From NCBI RefSeq assembly GCF_900220995.1, contig NZ_OBQF01000001.1, positions 62,001 to 126,000 on the forward strand: a stretch of DNA of 64,000 nt, written 5' to 3'. Origin of the DNA: Salinicoccus kekensis (lineage in GTDB: Bacteria > Bacillota > Bacilli > Staphylococcales > Salinicoccaceae). Below are positions 25,388-33,324 of this stretch, piece after piece (position 1 is the first letter of the stretch; every line of letters begins with the position of its first letter). Both the position numbers and the translations under genes were made by a program. The notes beneath the pieces are model-generated. The model was not told where the DNA came from. It searched no databases and saw only the letters and a list, made by a program, of their open reading frames with translations.

Positions 25388-26473
25388 TCATTCGACAATG
25401 ACTGATGACTGTTTCCGTTCGCAGCATACCTGGTTGCGGCCGAGTTTTTTGGCGATGTAGAGGTGTTCATCGGCCAGCCTGTAGAGGTCAGCGATTGATT
25501 TAACCTGGGAGGGGTAGGTTGCGACACCGATCGAGGTGGTGAGTGTGATGATATCGTCATCGACTTTCACCTTAAGGGACTCGATGGCGGCGCGTACCCG
25601 CTCGGCCATCTCCACAGCACCATTCAGGTCGGCATCCCTCACCATGACGGCGAATTCCTCGCCGCCGACGCGGGCAATCGTCTCTTTTACGGTGCAGGTT
25701 TTCTTCAATGCGTCGGCGGTCGCCTTGAGTACGGCATCGCCTGCAGGATGGCCGTAAGTGTCGTTGATACTTTTAAAGTGGTCGATATCCAGCATCAGAA
25801 GGGCGGATTCCTTAGTCGTATCGACCTGTTTGATGACTTCATCGAATGAGCGGCGGTTCAAAAGTCCCGTCAGGCCGTCATGGGTGGCCTGAGTCGAAAG
25901 AAGGCGGACATTCTTCACGAATTCCTGCTGATAGCGGATGATGCCGATCCCGGTGAGCAGGCTGACCGTTGTAAGCGTGAGATATAAGGCGGTCGTGCTG
26001 ACTGCGAATGGAATTTCCCCGCTGATCCAGTAGATGTGCAGAAAGAAGAAGAAGGCCAGGACGACGAGTGATGACAGCCCTTTCAACTCCACTCTTGAAC
26101 CCTTGTACAGCGTCTCGATGATGATGAAGAGGATGCCGACCCATATATAGGTTTCGATGGGAAAGATGAGCGAATGGTAGGGGAGGGCATAAATCCAGAT
26201 TCCGAACATGACTGCACCGATGATGAAGGAAACCCTGCCGCTGTATACCAGGCAAATCAGGAGTGCCGTGATTCCAAGACCGAAAGTGATATCGAACTGC
26301 GTCTCAATTGCGTAAAAACTCAATATGATGGCCATAAATCCGCTGACGGTTCCACTCAGCACTTTTTCACGGGTCGTGCTCATCATGGCGAAGCCGAGCC
26401 GCCATTTTATCTGATAATAAATGTACTGTAATGCAATCAGGACACACACCAGGGTGAACATCTGCAGGAACAA
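25388..26473 (-). CDS. Membrane GGDEF diguanylate cyclase, GdpS-like
   Basis: 361 residues. About six membrane helices fill residues 1-190, resembling the 5TM sensor part of staphylococcal GdpS; a GGDEF domain follows (THDGLTGLLNRRSFDEV to the C terminus). The active-site loop is GGEEF with the preceding metal-site region MLDIDHFKSINDTYGHPAGD intact, so c-di-GMP synthesis is possible. The inhibitory RxxD motif normally five residues before the active site is absent (the stretch reads KETIARVGGEEF). TTG 26473 is the start, with AGGAGG eight bases upstream. It diverges from the polysaccharide operon starting at 26585, which suggests a functional link. GdpS of staphylococci has been reported to act partly without c-di-GMP. 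Confidence 0.9.
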   Translation of the reverse strand: MFLQMFTLVCVLIALQYIYYQIKWRLGFAMMSTTREKVLSGTVSGFMAIILSFYAIETQFDITFGLGITALLICLVYSGRVSFIIGAVMFGIWIYALPYHSLIFPIETYIWVGILFIIIETLYKGSRVELKGLSSLVVLAFFFFLHIYWISGEIPFAVSTTALYLTLTTVSLLTGIGIIRYQQEFVKNVRLLSTQATHDGLTGLLNRRSFDEVIKQVDTTKESALLMLDIDHFKSINDTYGHPAGDAVLKATADALKKTCTVKETIARVGGEEFAVMVRDADLNGAVEMAERVRAAIESLKVKVDDDIITLTTSIGVATYPSQVKSIADLYRLADEHLYIAKKLGRNQVCCERKQSSVIVE

Positions 26474-26584
26474 GGCAAACGCCTCCTAAAAAATTTTATG
26501 CAAAATATTATGTAATGGCTTACAAAACCAGTATAAAGGTGTAATATGATAATATCAATACATTAAAACACCTGAGGTGATATA

Positions 26585-26983
26585 TTGTCTGAAAACACAG
26601 TTAATATTCATATTGTCGAATCCGATAAACTGTTCATGAAAGTCCTGCTGCGCACAATCGGGGATATTGAAACCGGCCACGATATCCGCATCCATTCCCA
26701 TAACGACGGATTTGCCTTTATGGAGGACGCCCGGAAGTCGGGCGGACGCACCATATACATCATCAATGATGTCCTGCCGAAGAAGAGCGGCATCGAGCTT
26801 GCGAAATATATCCGTACATACGATAAGACCGGGGTCATTTATTTCATGACACGGGCGAACACTGAAGCGGATATGATTTATGCGGTCAACGCCGGCGTGG
26901 ACAACTATTTCACCAAACCGTTCAACCTAGGGCTCTTCCAGGCGCTCGTCAGACGCCGGATTATCCGGGGTGATCTCGCATGA
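26585..26983 (+). CDS. Stand-alone CheY-like receiver protein
   Basis: 132 residues, one receiver domain and no output domain. Visible are VESD near the N terminus (reduced acidic pair), the candidate phosphoacceptor Asp in INDVLPKKSG, the Thr of FMTRA and the conserved Lys of FTKPF. TTG 26585 is the start, preceded by GAGGTGA at a good distance. Its stop overlaps the next gene by four bases. No histidine kinase is nearby. In such an operon a single receiver could report a phosphorylation or c-di-GMP-linked signal to the synthase complex; that is inference. A candidate promoter TTACAA-N16-TAATAT lies at 26520-26547. Confidence 0.8.
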   Translation: MSENTVNIHIVESDKLFMKVLLRTIGDIETGHDIRIHSHNDGFAFMEDARKSGGRTIYIINDVLPKKSGIELAKYIRTYDKTGVIYFMTRANTEADMIYAVNAGVDNYFTKPFNLGLFQALVRRRIIRGDLA

Positions 26984-27942
26984 CACTCACGGAAATCGTC
27001 TGGACGATCATCATTGTGCTCGCCGTACTGCTCGCTTTGCTCATCGGCATCACCATCTGGCGCGCAGTCTACCGCGAGAAGCGCCGGGAGGCGGTGGATG
27101 CATATATCGAAGATCATTTTGATGCCTGGTTCGACCATCTGTACTACGGGGCGCCGGCGCCCGAATACGACCGTAGCAAGCGCCATCAGCGCATGGCGAT
27201 CGAACGGATTTTCTCCTCATTCCTGCATAACGGCCATTCTGAGGAAATAAAAAAGCGCATCTCCGAATATGCACAGGAGAATTTTTCTGCGGATTACAGG
27301 CGTGAGCTGAAGTCGCCGCTCTGGGCACACAGGGTGAATGCGCTGACGAGGCTTTCCGATTTCGGGGTGTCGGGATTTACGGATTTCCATGATGACCGCC
27401 GGATTGCCCGCATGACACGCTTTGAGTTCTTCCGTTACCTGATCTATTTGTCCCATTTCGACATGAACGCCTTCAGGACGAAGTTCCTGGCCAAGAAGGA
27501 TTTGACGGAATATGACTATAAGAAAATCTTCACACGGCTCGACGATGACCGGATATACAATATCCAGTCGCTCTATGCCGTGATGCCGGATGCCGGCAAG
27601 TATGCATATATCGACCGGCTTTCCCGTACGGGGAACCTTCATGCCGGCAGGTGGCTGGAATCACTGCTTGAAGATGACAATGCCGAGATCAGGATCCGCA
27701 CGCTGAAGGCGGTCCAGACGCGCGGCATCATCGAGGATCCGGCACGCTACATGAAGTGCTTCACATCAAACGTCTGGACGGAGCGCATGCTCGTCTGCCG
27801 GATCGCCCCCTATATCGGTGATGGGAGCATCGAGGGCTTGAGAAAATGTGCGGCGGATCCGCATCCGCTTGTGCGGAGTGCGGCCCTCGGGTCATTGAAA
27901 TATTTCCAGCCGGCGGTCATGAATCAGGGGGTGGCGGAATGA
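26980..27942 (+). CDS. Membrane-anchored HEAT-repeat-like protein
   Basis: 320 residues. One membrane helix at residues 5-27, then a cytoplasmic helical region. Repeating helix pairs in the C-terminal half (for example NAEIRIRTLKAVQTRG, and HPLVRSAALGSLKYF at the end) are HEAT-like. It has no catalytic motif that I recognise. ATG 26980 overlaps the receiver gene, and the stop overlaps the glycosyltransferase start, so all are translated together. A scaffold role, joining the receiver to the membrane synthase, is a reasonable guess from domain type and position only. Confidence 0.75.
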   Translation: MTLTEIVWTIIIVLAVLLALLIGITIWRAVYREKRREAVDAYIEDHFDAWFDHLYYGAPAPEYDRSKRHQRMAIERIFSSFLHNGHSEEIKKRISEYAQENFSADYRRELKSPLWAHRVNALTRLSDFGVSGFTDFHDDRRIARMTRFEFFRYLIYLSHFDMNAFRTKFLAKKDLTEYDYKKIFTRLDDDRIYNIQSLYAVMPDAGKYAYIDRLSRTGNLHAGRWLESLLEDDNAEIRIRTLKAVQTRGIIEDPARYMKCFTSNVWTERMLVCRIAPYIGDGSIEGLRKCAADPHPLVRSAALGSLKYFQPAVMNQGVAE

Positions 27943-29345
27943 TGGGCACCATCACGGATATATTAGGAATCTTGATCATCGCCTATATGCTGCTTGTAAT
28001 CGTGTTTTATATTTTTATGATGGCGGTGGCTTACTTCACACTGGCACGTGAGAAACGGCTCGACCAGGATGCGCTTGAAGATGAGATGCAGATGAACATC
28101 TTCACAAAGCCCGTCTCCATTCTGGTGCCGGCATACAACGAGGAGCTCGGCATCATCGAATCGATGCACTCGCTGATCACGCTCAGATACCCGGAAACGG
28201 AGATTATCATCATCGATGACGGTTCGAAGGACCGTACGTCCGAAGTCGTCATGGAAGCGTTCAAAATGACACCTTCCGACAGGACGCCGCAGGCCGACCT
28301 CAAGACGGCGCGCGTGACGGCCGTCCACCGTTCGACGCTCCATCCGAACGTCTTCCTCATCCAGAAGGAGAACGGCGGCAAGGCGGATGCACTGAATGCA
28401 GGCATCAACTATGCACGCTATCCGTATTTCTGCTCGATCGACGGAGACTCAATATTGGACAGGAACTCGCTGCTCCGCGTCATGCAGCCGATCATCACAT
28501 CCGACGGCCAGGTCGTTGCAGCAGGCGGCAACGTCCGCATCGCAAACGGCAACGACATCCACTTCGGTGCGATGGAACCCCGGGCGCTCGGCAACCATCC
28601 GATGGTGCTGATGCAGATCGTCGAGTATCTGCGCGCGTTCATGCTCGGGCGCATCTTCTTCAGCCGCTTCAACATGGTGCTGATCGTCTCCGGCGCCTTC
28701 AGCATCTTCAATAAACGGATCGTCATCGATGTCGGCGGGTATTCCGCGGATGTCATCGGCGAGGATATGGAACTCGTTGTGAAGGTCCACGGCTGGATAC
28801 GTGAAAATGGATCGGACGAACGGATTGAATTCGTGCCGGACCCCGTGTGCTGGACGGAGGCGCCGACGTCAGCGAAAGTGCTGAGAAGGCAGCGGCGCCG
28901 CTGGGCGCAGGGGCTGTTCGAGAGCCTTTGGAGGCACAAATATATGGCGCTCAATCCGAAATACGGCCGCATCGGTTTCATCGCGATGCCGTATTTCTGG
29001 CTCTTTGAGGCATTCGGCGCACTCGTCGAATTCGCGGGTTACGCATACATCATCATCGCGTTCCTGACCGGCACGCTCAATACGGAGATCGCGGCGCTCC
29101 TGCTGCTCACATTCGTCGTCTACGGCTCCATCTTCTCGACATTGTCGCTCATGATCGAGTCATGGACGACGCACAACAACGCAAAACCGAAGAGCATACT
29201 GAAGCTCGTCGCGATGTCACTCAGCGAATCATTCTGGTACCGCCCGATGATGATACTCTTCAGGCTGGAAGGCATGGTGCGCTTCTTCACCAAGAAACAG
29301 GAGTGGGGCAATATGGAGCGTAAAGGTCTCGGCAGAGGTACATGA
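27939..29345 (+). CDS. Processive family 2 glycosyltransferase (cellulose/PNAG synthase-like)
   Basis: 468 residues. A first membrane segment at about residues 8-32, the GT-A catalytic domain, and several C-terminal helices. Motifs of processive polysaccharide synthases are all present: VPAYNEE, IIIDDGSKD, CSIDGDS (DxD), GEDMEL (the TED-box position) and RRQRRRWAQGL (QxxRW). IcaA/PgaC, BcsA and HasA-like enzymes share this set, so a beta-linked homo- or heteropolymer is likely; which sugar is not readable. No deacetylase, PilZ domain or BcsB is next to it, so this is not an ica, pga or bcs operon. ATG 27939 or 27942 follows GGGGGTGG. Confidence 0.88.
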   Translation: MMGTITDILGILIIAYMLLVIVFYIFMMAVAYFTLAREKRLDQDALEDEMQMNIFTKPVSILVPAYNEELGIIESMHSLITLRYPETEIIIIDDGSKDRTSEVVMEAFKMTPSDRTPQADLKTARVTAVHRSTLHPNVFLIQKENGGKADALNAGINYARYPYFCSIDGDSILDRNSLLRVMQPIITSDGQVVAAGGNVRIANGNDIHFGAMEPRALGNHPMVLMQIVEYLRAFMLGRIFFSRFNMVLIVSGAFSIFNKRIVIDVGGYSADVIGEDMELVVKVHGWIRENGSDERIEFVPDPVCWTEAPTSAKVLRRQRRRWAQGLFESLWRHKYMALNPKYGRIGFIAMPYFWLFEAFGALVEFAGYAYIIIAFLTGTLNTEIAALLLLTFVVYGSIFSTLSLMIESWTTHNNAKPKSILKLVAMSLSESFWYRPMMILFRLEGMVRFFTKKQEWGNMERKGLGRGT

Positions 29346-29346
29346 T

Positions 29347-31473
29347 ATGAAGAAGACATTATGGCTCACTATACCGCTTGTCCTTATCATCACAGGATTA
29401 ATCACTTATTTCACAGTATTTGCGGAAACTGAAAGGGAGGCGCATCAGATGCAGCCGGCCAGAGTGCATGACGGCATGATTGAATTGAATTCTTCGGACG
29501 GTTTTTCACCAATCACGATCAAGGGCGTGAATATGGGCATGGCGAAGCCCGGGCATTTCCCCGGTGAAGCGGCGATCACGGAGGATGAGTATCACCGCTG
29601 GTTCGAAATGATCGGCGCGATGAACGCCAATACCGTGCGTGTCTACACGCTGCATCCGCCGGGCTTCTATCAGGCACTGAAGGATTACAATAAAGACCAC
29701 CCGGAGGCGCCGGTGTACATCATGCACGGATTCTGGGCGGATGAGGATAAGATGCACGCCGACCTCGACGCTTTCGAGGAAGAGCTTAACGAGGAATTCG
29801 AGACCGACATCCGGCACATCATCGATGCGGTCCACGGCAATGCGGATATCCCGGAGACGCCGGGCAAGGCGCACGGGAAGTATAAAGCCGACGTATCAGA
29901 ATATGTGATCAGCTGGATGCTCGGTGTGGAATGGTTCCCGCCGTTCGTCATGGAGACGAATAAAAAGCATGCCGGTACGGATGAGTTCGACGGCGTCTAT
30001 TACAGTACGGAGGATGCTGGGCCTTTCGAGCACTGGCTCGCAAAAAAGATGGAATTTGCGACGGCCTACGACCATGAAAATTACGGGTCGCTGCGCCCGA
30101 TGAGCTTCACGAACTGGGTGACGACCGATCTTCTGGACCATCCGGCGGATTCATCCGATATGGAGGATGTGGTGAGTGTGGATCCGAATAAAATCCACAC
30201 TGAAGGTATGATGGCCGATGTCGGGCAGTTCGCCTCGTACCATGTCTATCCATATTATCCGGACTTTTTGAACCATGAACCGGAGTACATTGAATACGTC
30301 GACCACCGGGGCGAGAAGAACAACTATGCAGGCTACCTGCGCGATCTGCATGAGGCGCACCGCCTGCCGGTGCTCATCGCAGAATTCGGACTGCCGGCCT
30401 CGCGCGGCATGACGCACCGGAACCCTTTCGGCTGGAACCAGGGTTTTATTTCCGAAACGGAGCAGGGTGAATATGTGTCCAGCATGTTTGAGGATATCAT
30501 CCACGAAGGCATGATGGGCGGACTCGTGTTCACATGGCAGGACGAATGGTTCAAGCGGACATGGAACACGATGGATTACGACAACCCGGATGCCCGCCCG
30601 TACTGGTCGAATGCGCAGACGAACGAGGAGCAGTTCGGCCTGCTCAGCTTCGATACGCATAAGATCGGCGTCGACGGTGATGCGGGCGATTGGGAAGAAG
30701 ATCCGATGTATGAAGATGACGGGATGATCAAGTCATTTGCGATGGACCATGATGAACGGTATTTATACTTCAAGGTGAAACATGATCCAGGCTTCACCGG
30801 CGACATCGAAATACCGCTCGATATCGTGCCGGGGCAGGGGAATCATGAAGCGAGGGGCCTTGAAACGGCTGATGCGGTGGATTTCATCATCCGCATCAAT
30901 GATGAATCAAGGATTGTCGTCGATGATTACTACGATTTCTTCAAAGTCCAGTACGGCCACGGGCTCGGCATGATCGATGCAGAAGGTGAGCCGGAGAAGG
31001 ATTCAGGGGAATACAACCCGATCCGTTATGCATTGAGCAAGGAAATCTATCTGCCGCACCTCGACGAGATACTCCCGTTCGAGTACTACGAGACGGGGCT
31101 GCTCCGGGAAGGCATTGCGAATCCTGAAGCTGAAGGGTACGATTCCCTGAATGATTATTACTGGAACCGGGAGGACGGCGTGCTTGAGATACGCATCCCA
31201 TGGATGCTGATCGGGGCGAGGGACCCGTCCGCCCGTGAGTTCATCGGCGATATCGTCAAGGACGGTCTCGATGCCAGCGTCGATATCGACGGCATCAAAG
31301 CGGGTGTCATACTGACCGGCGACGGCACCAAAGCAAGTCTCCCGGGAACGGTGGACGGCGAACTTCCGGAGATGTCGATGTACAAATGGGAAGGCTGGGA
31401 CCTCCCCGCATATGAAGAGCGCCTGAAGCAGTCCTACTTCATTTTAAAGGACACATTCGGCGAAATTGAATGA
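29347..31473 (+). CDS. Exported glycosidase-like protein with C-terminal CBM9-like domain
   Basis: 708 residues. A signal peptide or anchor helix (residues 4-26, ending near FAET) exports it. Residues about 50-430 look like a TIM-barrel glycosidase: ITIKGVNMGMAKPG, MNANTVRVYTLHPPGFY, SWMLGVEWFPP, MSFTNWVTTDLLDHP, and LIAEFGLPASRG with a candidate catalytic Glu. From about residue 440 the pattern IGVDGDAGDWEEDP, then RYLYFKVKHDPG, is that of CBM9/DOMON-type carbohydrate-binding domains. It begins one base after the synthase stop. An exported glycosidase is a common companion of processive synthases, trimming or releasing the polymer. Exact GH family is unknown to me. Confidence 0.75.
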   Translation: MKKTLWLTIPLVLIITGLITYFTVFAETEREAHQMQPARVHDGMIELNSSDGFSPITIKGVNMGMAKPGHFPGEAAITEDEYHRWFEMIGAMNANTVRVYTLHPPGFYQALKDYNKDHPEAPVYIMHGFWADEDKMHADLDAFEEELNEEFETDIRHIIDAVHGNADIPETPGKAHGKYKADVSEYVISWMLGVEWFPPFVMETNKKHAGTDEFDGVYYSTEDAGPFEHWLAKKMEFATAYDHENYGSLRPMSFTNWVTTDLLDHPADSSDMEDVVSVDPNKIHTEGMMADVGQFASYHVYPYYPDFLNHEPEYIEYVDHRGEKNNYAGYLRDLHEAHRLPVLIAEFGLPASRGMTHRNPFGWNQGFISETEQGEYVSSMFEDIIHEGMMGGLVFTWQDEWFKRTWNTMDYDNPDARPYWSNAQTNEEQFGLLSFDTHKIGVDGDAGDWEEDPMYEDDGMIKSFAMDHDERYLYFKVKHDPGFTGDIEIPLDIVPGQGNHEARGLETADAVDFIIRINDESRIVVDDYYDFFKVQYGHGLGMIDAEGEPEKDSGEYNPIRYALSKEIYLPHLDEILPFEYYETGLLREGIANPEAEGYDSLNDYYWNREDGVLEIRIPWMLIGARDPSAREFIGDIVKDGLDASVDIDGIKAGVILTGDGTKASLPGTVDGELPEMSMYKWEGWDLPAYEERLKQSYFILKDTFGEIE

Positions 31474-31478
31474 TTTCC

Positions 31479-31496
31479 GCCCCGCTCCGGCGGGGC
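31479..31496 (+). terminator. Stem-loop after the polysaccharide operon, weak T tract
   Basis: Seven-base GC stem GCCCCGC / GCGGGGC with a four-base loop; the following sequence is A/T rich but not a clean T run. Confidence 0.5.
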
Positions 31497-31509
31497 ATCA
31501 TTATTTCTA

Positions 31510-31538
31510 TTGACCGGGATTATGTAAACGCTTACAAT
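31510..31538 (+). promoter_or_regulatory. SigmaA promoter overlapped by a perfect cre (CcpA) site
   Basis: TTGACC (31510-31515), 17 bases, TACAAT (31533-31538). ATGTAAACGCTTACAA at 31522-31537 fits the cre consensus WTGNAARCGNWWWCAW at every position and covers the spacer and -10. CcpA bound here should repress. A second candidate -10, TACAAT at 31569, lies downstream. Confidence 0.85.
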
Positions 31539-31627
31539 AAAAGTGTTTTATTTATATTACAGATGTGTTACAATAATTACGTTCTGAAAACATATGCACG
31601 AACTCTGATCATGAGGGAGCAATCATA

Positions 31628-32341
31628 ATGAATGACCGGAAGAGAATATGTTTATCACTGCTGGCTTTTATGGGTCTTGCAGGATGCGGCCGGGAAGGGG
31701 ACGAGGCGGCGATCACCGAAAACGAGATGAACGCAGTCCATACCCACGAAGTACATAAAATCACCGATTTCGTCCTGGAGGACGGATCCGGCCTGAAAAT
31801 CAACGATAAAAAATCTGCACCGGCGGTCGGACTCGATCAGGCGGTCCATGCCGGGGATGAGAAACCGGATATCAGCGGCCGGGAACGCTTCATCAGGGAG
31901 CTTTCAGGCGTACAGTACAGTGTCGGCATGATCTGGGAGGACAGTTTCAGTCATCTGTACCGGACGCTGGTGAACACGCAGGCCGATATCATCAAGGATG
32001 ATGAAGAGCATTTGACAGCGAAGCAGCTCGAAGAAGTCGCACTCCAGATCGAATTGATCCATTCACAGTATTCAGACCTTGAACAGGACCTGAGTAACCT
32101 GGAAGTGCCGAAGGCGGTCGCCGATGCCGATATGGAGAACGTCGAGTCGGCGATCGAGGAATTGTCCATGGCGATCGAAAACCGCACACTCGCACTGATC
32201 GAATTCAAGTCGATCTACGAGGGCACGGATTATGAGCTGCATGATGAGCTGCTCGCCATCCATGTGGAGAACAGCGACAAATACCTGAACCGGGCGGACG
32301 GCACGATAGAAGATTTGAAAAATGCGGTTGAAGACAAATAG
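31628..32341 (+). CDS. Helical lipoprotein of unknown function
   Basis: 237 residues. The signal peptide ends in LAGC (Cys near residue 20), so it is a lipoprotein. After a polar linker, residues about 75-235 are mostly helical with coiled-coil-like spacing (TAKQLEEVALQIELIHSQYSDLEQDLSNLE). I do not recognise a named domain; it resembles the loose group of Firmicutes helical lipoproteins. GAGGGAG precedes ATG 31628. Its promoter is covered by a cre site, so expression should depend on carbon source. A strong terminator begins at the stop codon. Confidence 0.75.
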   Translation: MNDRKRICLSLLAFMGLAGCGREGDEAAITENEMNAVHTHEVHKITDFVLEDGSGLKINDKKSAPAVGLDQAVHAGDEKPDISGRERFIRELSGVQYSVGMIWEDSFSHLYRTLVNTQADIIKDDEEHLTAKQLEEVALQIELIHSQYSDLEQDLSNLEVPKAVADADMENVESAIEELSMAIENRTLALIEFKSIYEGTDYELHDELLAIHVENSDKYLNRADGTIEDLKNAVEDK

Positions 32342-32370
32342 ACACCGGGATGATTGTCCCGGTGTCTTTT
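32341..32370 (+). terminator. Terminator of the lipoprotein gene
   Basis: Perfect ten-base stem GACACCGGGA / TCCCGGTGTC, six-base loop, T run; it starts at the last base of the stop codon. Confidence 0.9.
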
Positions 32371-32418
32371 ATTTAAGGGTACTGCAGAAGGGTTTTCCCG
32401 GCTGCAGTGGGTGGAATA

Positions 32419-32574
32419 CTATTTTTTTTCTTTCTCTTTGTTGTCTTTATCGTCTTTACCGCTCTGATTGACTTTATCCATGACGCTGTCGCCTTTCTCC
32501 TTGGCGCTGTCCCACTTCTCGTTCGCATTTGAAGCAGTGTCTTTCGCTTTGTCCATGAAGTTTTTGTCAGCCAT
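32419..32574 (-). CDS. Small, highly charged stress protein (51 aa)
   Basis: A 51-residue open frame reading MADKNFMDKAKDTASNANE at its start and ending in a Lys/Glu/Asp tail. It has no Cys, one Trp, and no hydrophobic core, as in CsbD-like or hydrophilin-type stress proteins. AAAGGAGA lies nine bases before the ATG on the minus strand, and a SigmaB-type promoter is found 48-72 bases upstream of the start. Both signals support a real gene despite its size. It is divergent from the PfpI gene, which also has a SigmaB-type promoter. Confidence 0.8.
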   Translation of the reverse strand: MADKNFMDKAKDTASNANEKWDSAKEKGDSVMDKVNQSGKDDKDNKEKEKK

Positions 32575-32621
32575 AGTTAAAATCTCTCCTTTGTAATCTT
32601 TATTTCTGTTACAGTCATACT

Positions 32622-32646
32622 CTACCCGCCTGAAAATCCTTTAAAC
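32622..32646 (-). promoter_or_regulatory. SigmaB-type promoter of the 51-aa stress gene
   Basis: Minus strand: GTTTAA (32646-32641), 13 bases, GGGTAG (32627-32622). The -35 is identical to the consensus and the -10 differs at one base. Confidence 0.75.
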
Positions 32647-32690
32647 ATGTAATGCGTTAATTAATCTTTGGAAGCCGCTGAAAGCCCCAT

Positions 32691-32716
32691 GTTTACTGTG
32701 GAAATGGTACGGGTAT
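32691..32716 (+). promoter_or_regulatory. SigmaB-type promoter of the PfpI/DJ-1 gene
   Basis: GTTTAC (32691-32696), 14 bases, GGGTAT (32711-32716), about 38 bases before the GTG start. Confidence 0.75.
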
Positions 32717-32753
32717 ACAGTTTTATGAATCATATAATAAGGAGAGATGTCTT

Positions 32754-33263
32754 GTGAGTAAGAAAGTCGCAGTACTGATGGCGGATTATGTTGAAGAAAT
32801 CGAATATACAAGTCCTAAAGAAGCGATAGAAGCAAAAGGCTATGAAGTGGAAGTCATTTCACCTGACGGAAAAGAAGTGAACGGCAAGAACGGCGACACT
32901 TTCCAGGCGGATAAGAGCGTCTCGGACGCCAATCCGGAAGATTATGCAGCAATCCTCGTACCGGGCGGTTTTTCACCGGACGTATTGCGCGGCAATCCGG
33001 ATAACGCCAAATTCGCCGGACATTTCCTTGAAAATAAAAAACCGACGTTCTCGATCTGCCACGGCCCGCAGTTCCTGGTCGACACAGACAAGCTGCGCGG
33101 CTACGATCTGACGAGCGTTGCGAACGTGAAGAAGGACCTTGAGAATGCCGGTGCAATCTATCATGATGAATCCGTGGTCGTGTCAGACAATCTGATCACG
33201 AGCCGCACGCCGGATGACCTTGACGATTTCAACAAAGCCATCCAGGAAGCGCTGAATGAATAA
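32754..33263 (+). CDS. PfpI/DJ-1 family protein (general stress protein 18-like)
   Basis: 169 residues, the normal length of the PfpI/YraA branch of the DJ-1 superfamily. The nucleophile elbow is SICHGPQFLV with the reactive Cys; LVPGGFSPDVLRGNP is the oxyanion-side loop and the first-strand region reads VAVLMADYVEEIEY with the conserved Glu. Members have been described as proteases, glyoxalases or protein/DNA deglycases; the activity is still argued over. GTG 32754 follows AAGGAGAG. The SigmaB-type promoter and divergent stress gene fit a role in general stress. A terminator follows at 33271. Confidence 0.92.
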   Translation: MSKKVAVLMADYVEEIEYTSPKEAIEAKGYEVEVISPDGKEVNGKNGDTFQADKSVSDANPEDYAAILVPGGFSPDVLRGNPDNAKFAGHFLENKKPTFSICHGPQFLVDTDKLRGYDLTSVANVKKDLENAGAIYHDESVVVSDNLITSRTPDDLDDFNKAIQEALNE

Positions 33264-33270
33264 TAAGTGA

Positions 33271-33295
33271 ACCCCGCTCTTAAGCGGGGTTTTTT
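33271..33295 (+). terminator. Terminator of the PfpI gene
   Basis: Stem ACCCCGCT / AGCGGGGT, four-base loop, then a T run. Confidence 0.88.
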
Positions 33296-33324
33296 GTATG
33301 AAAAAACCCCGGATGCCCCGGAGT

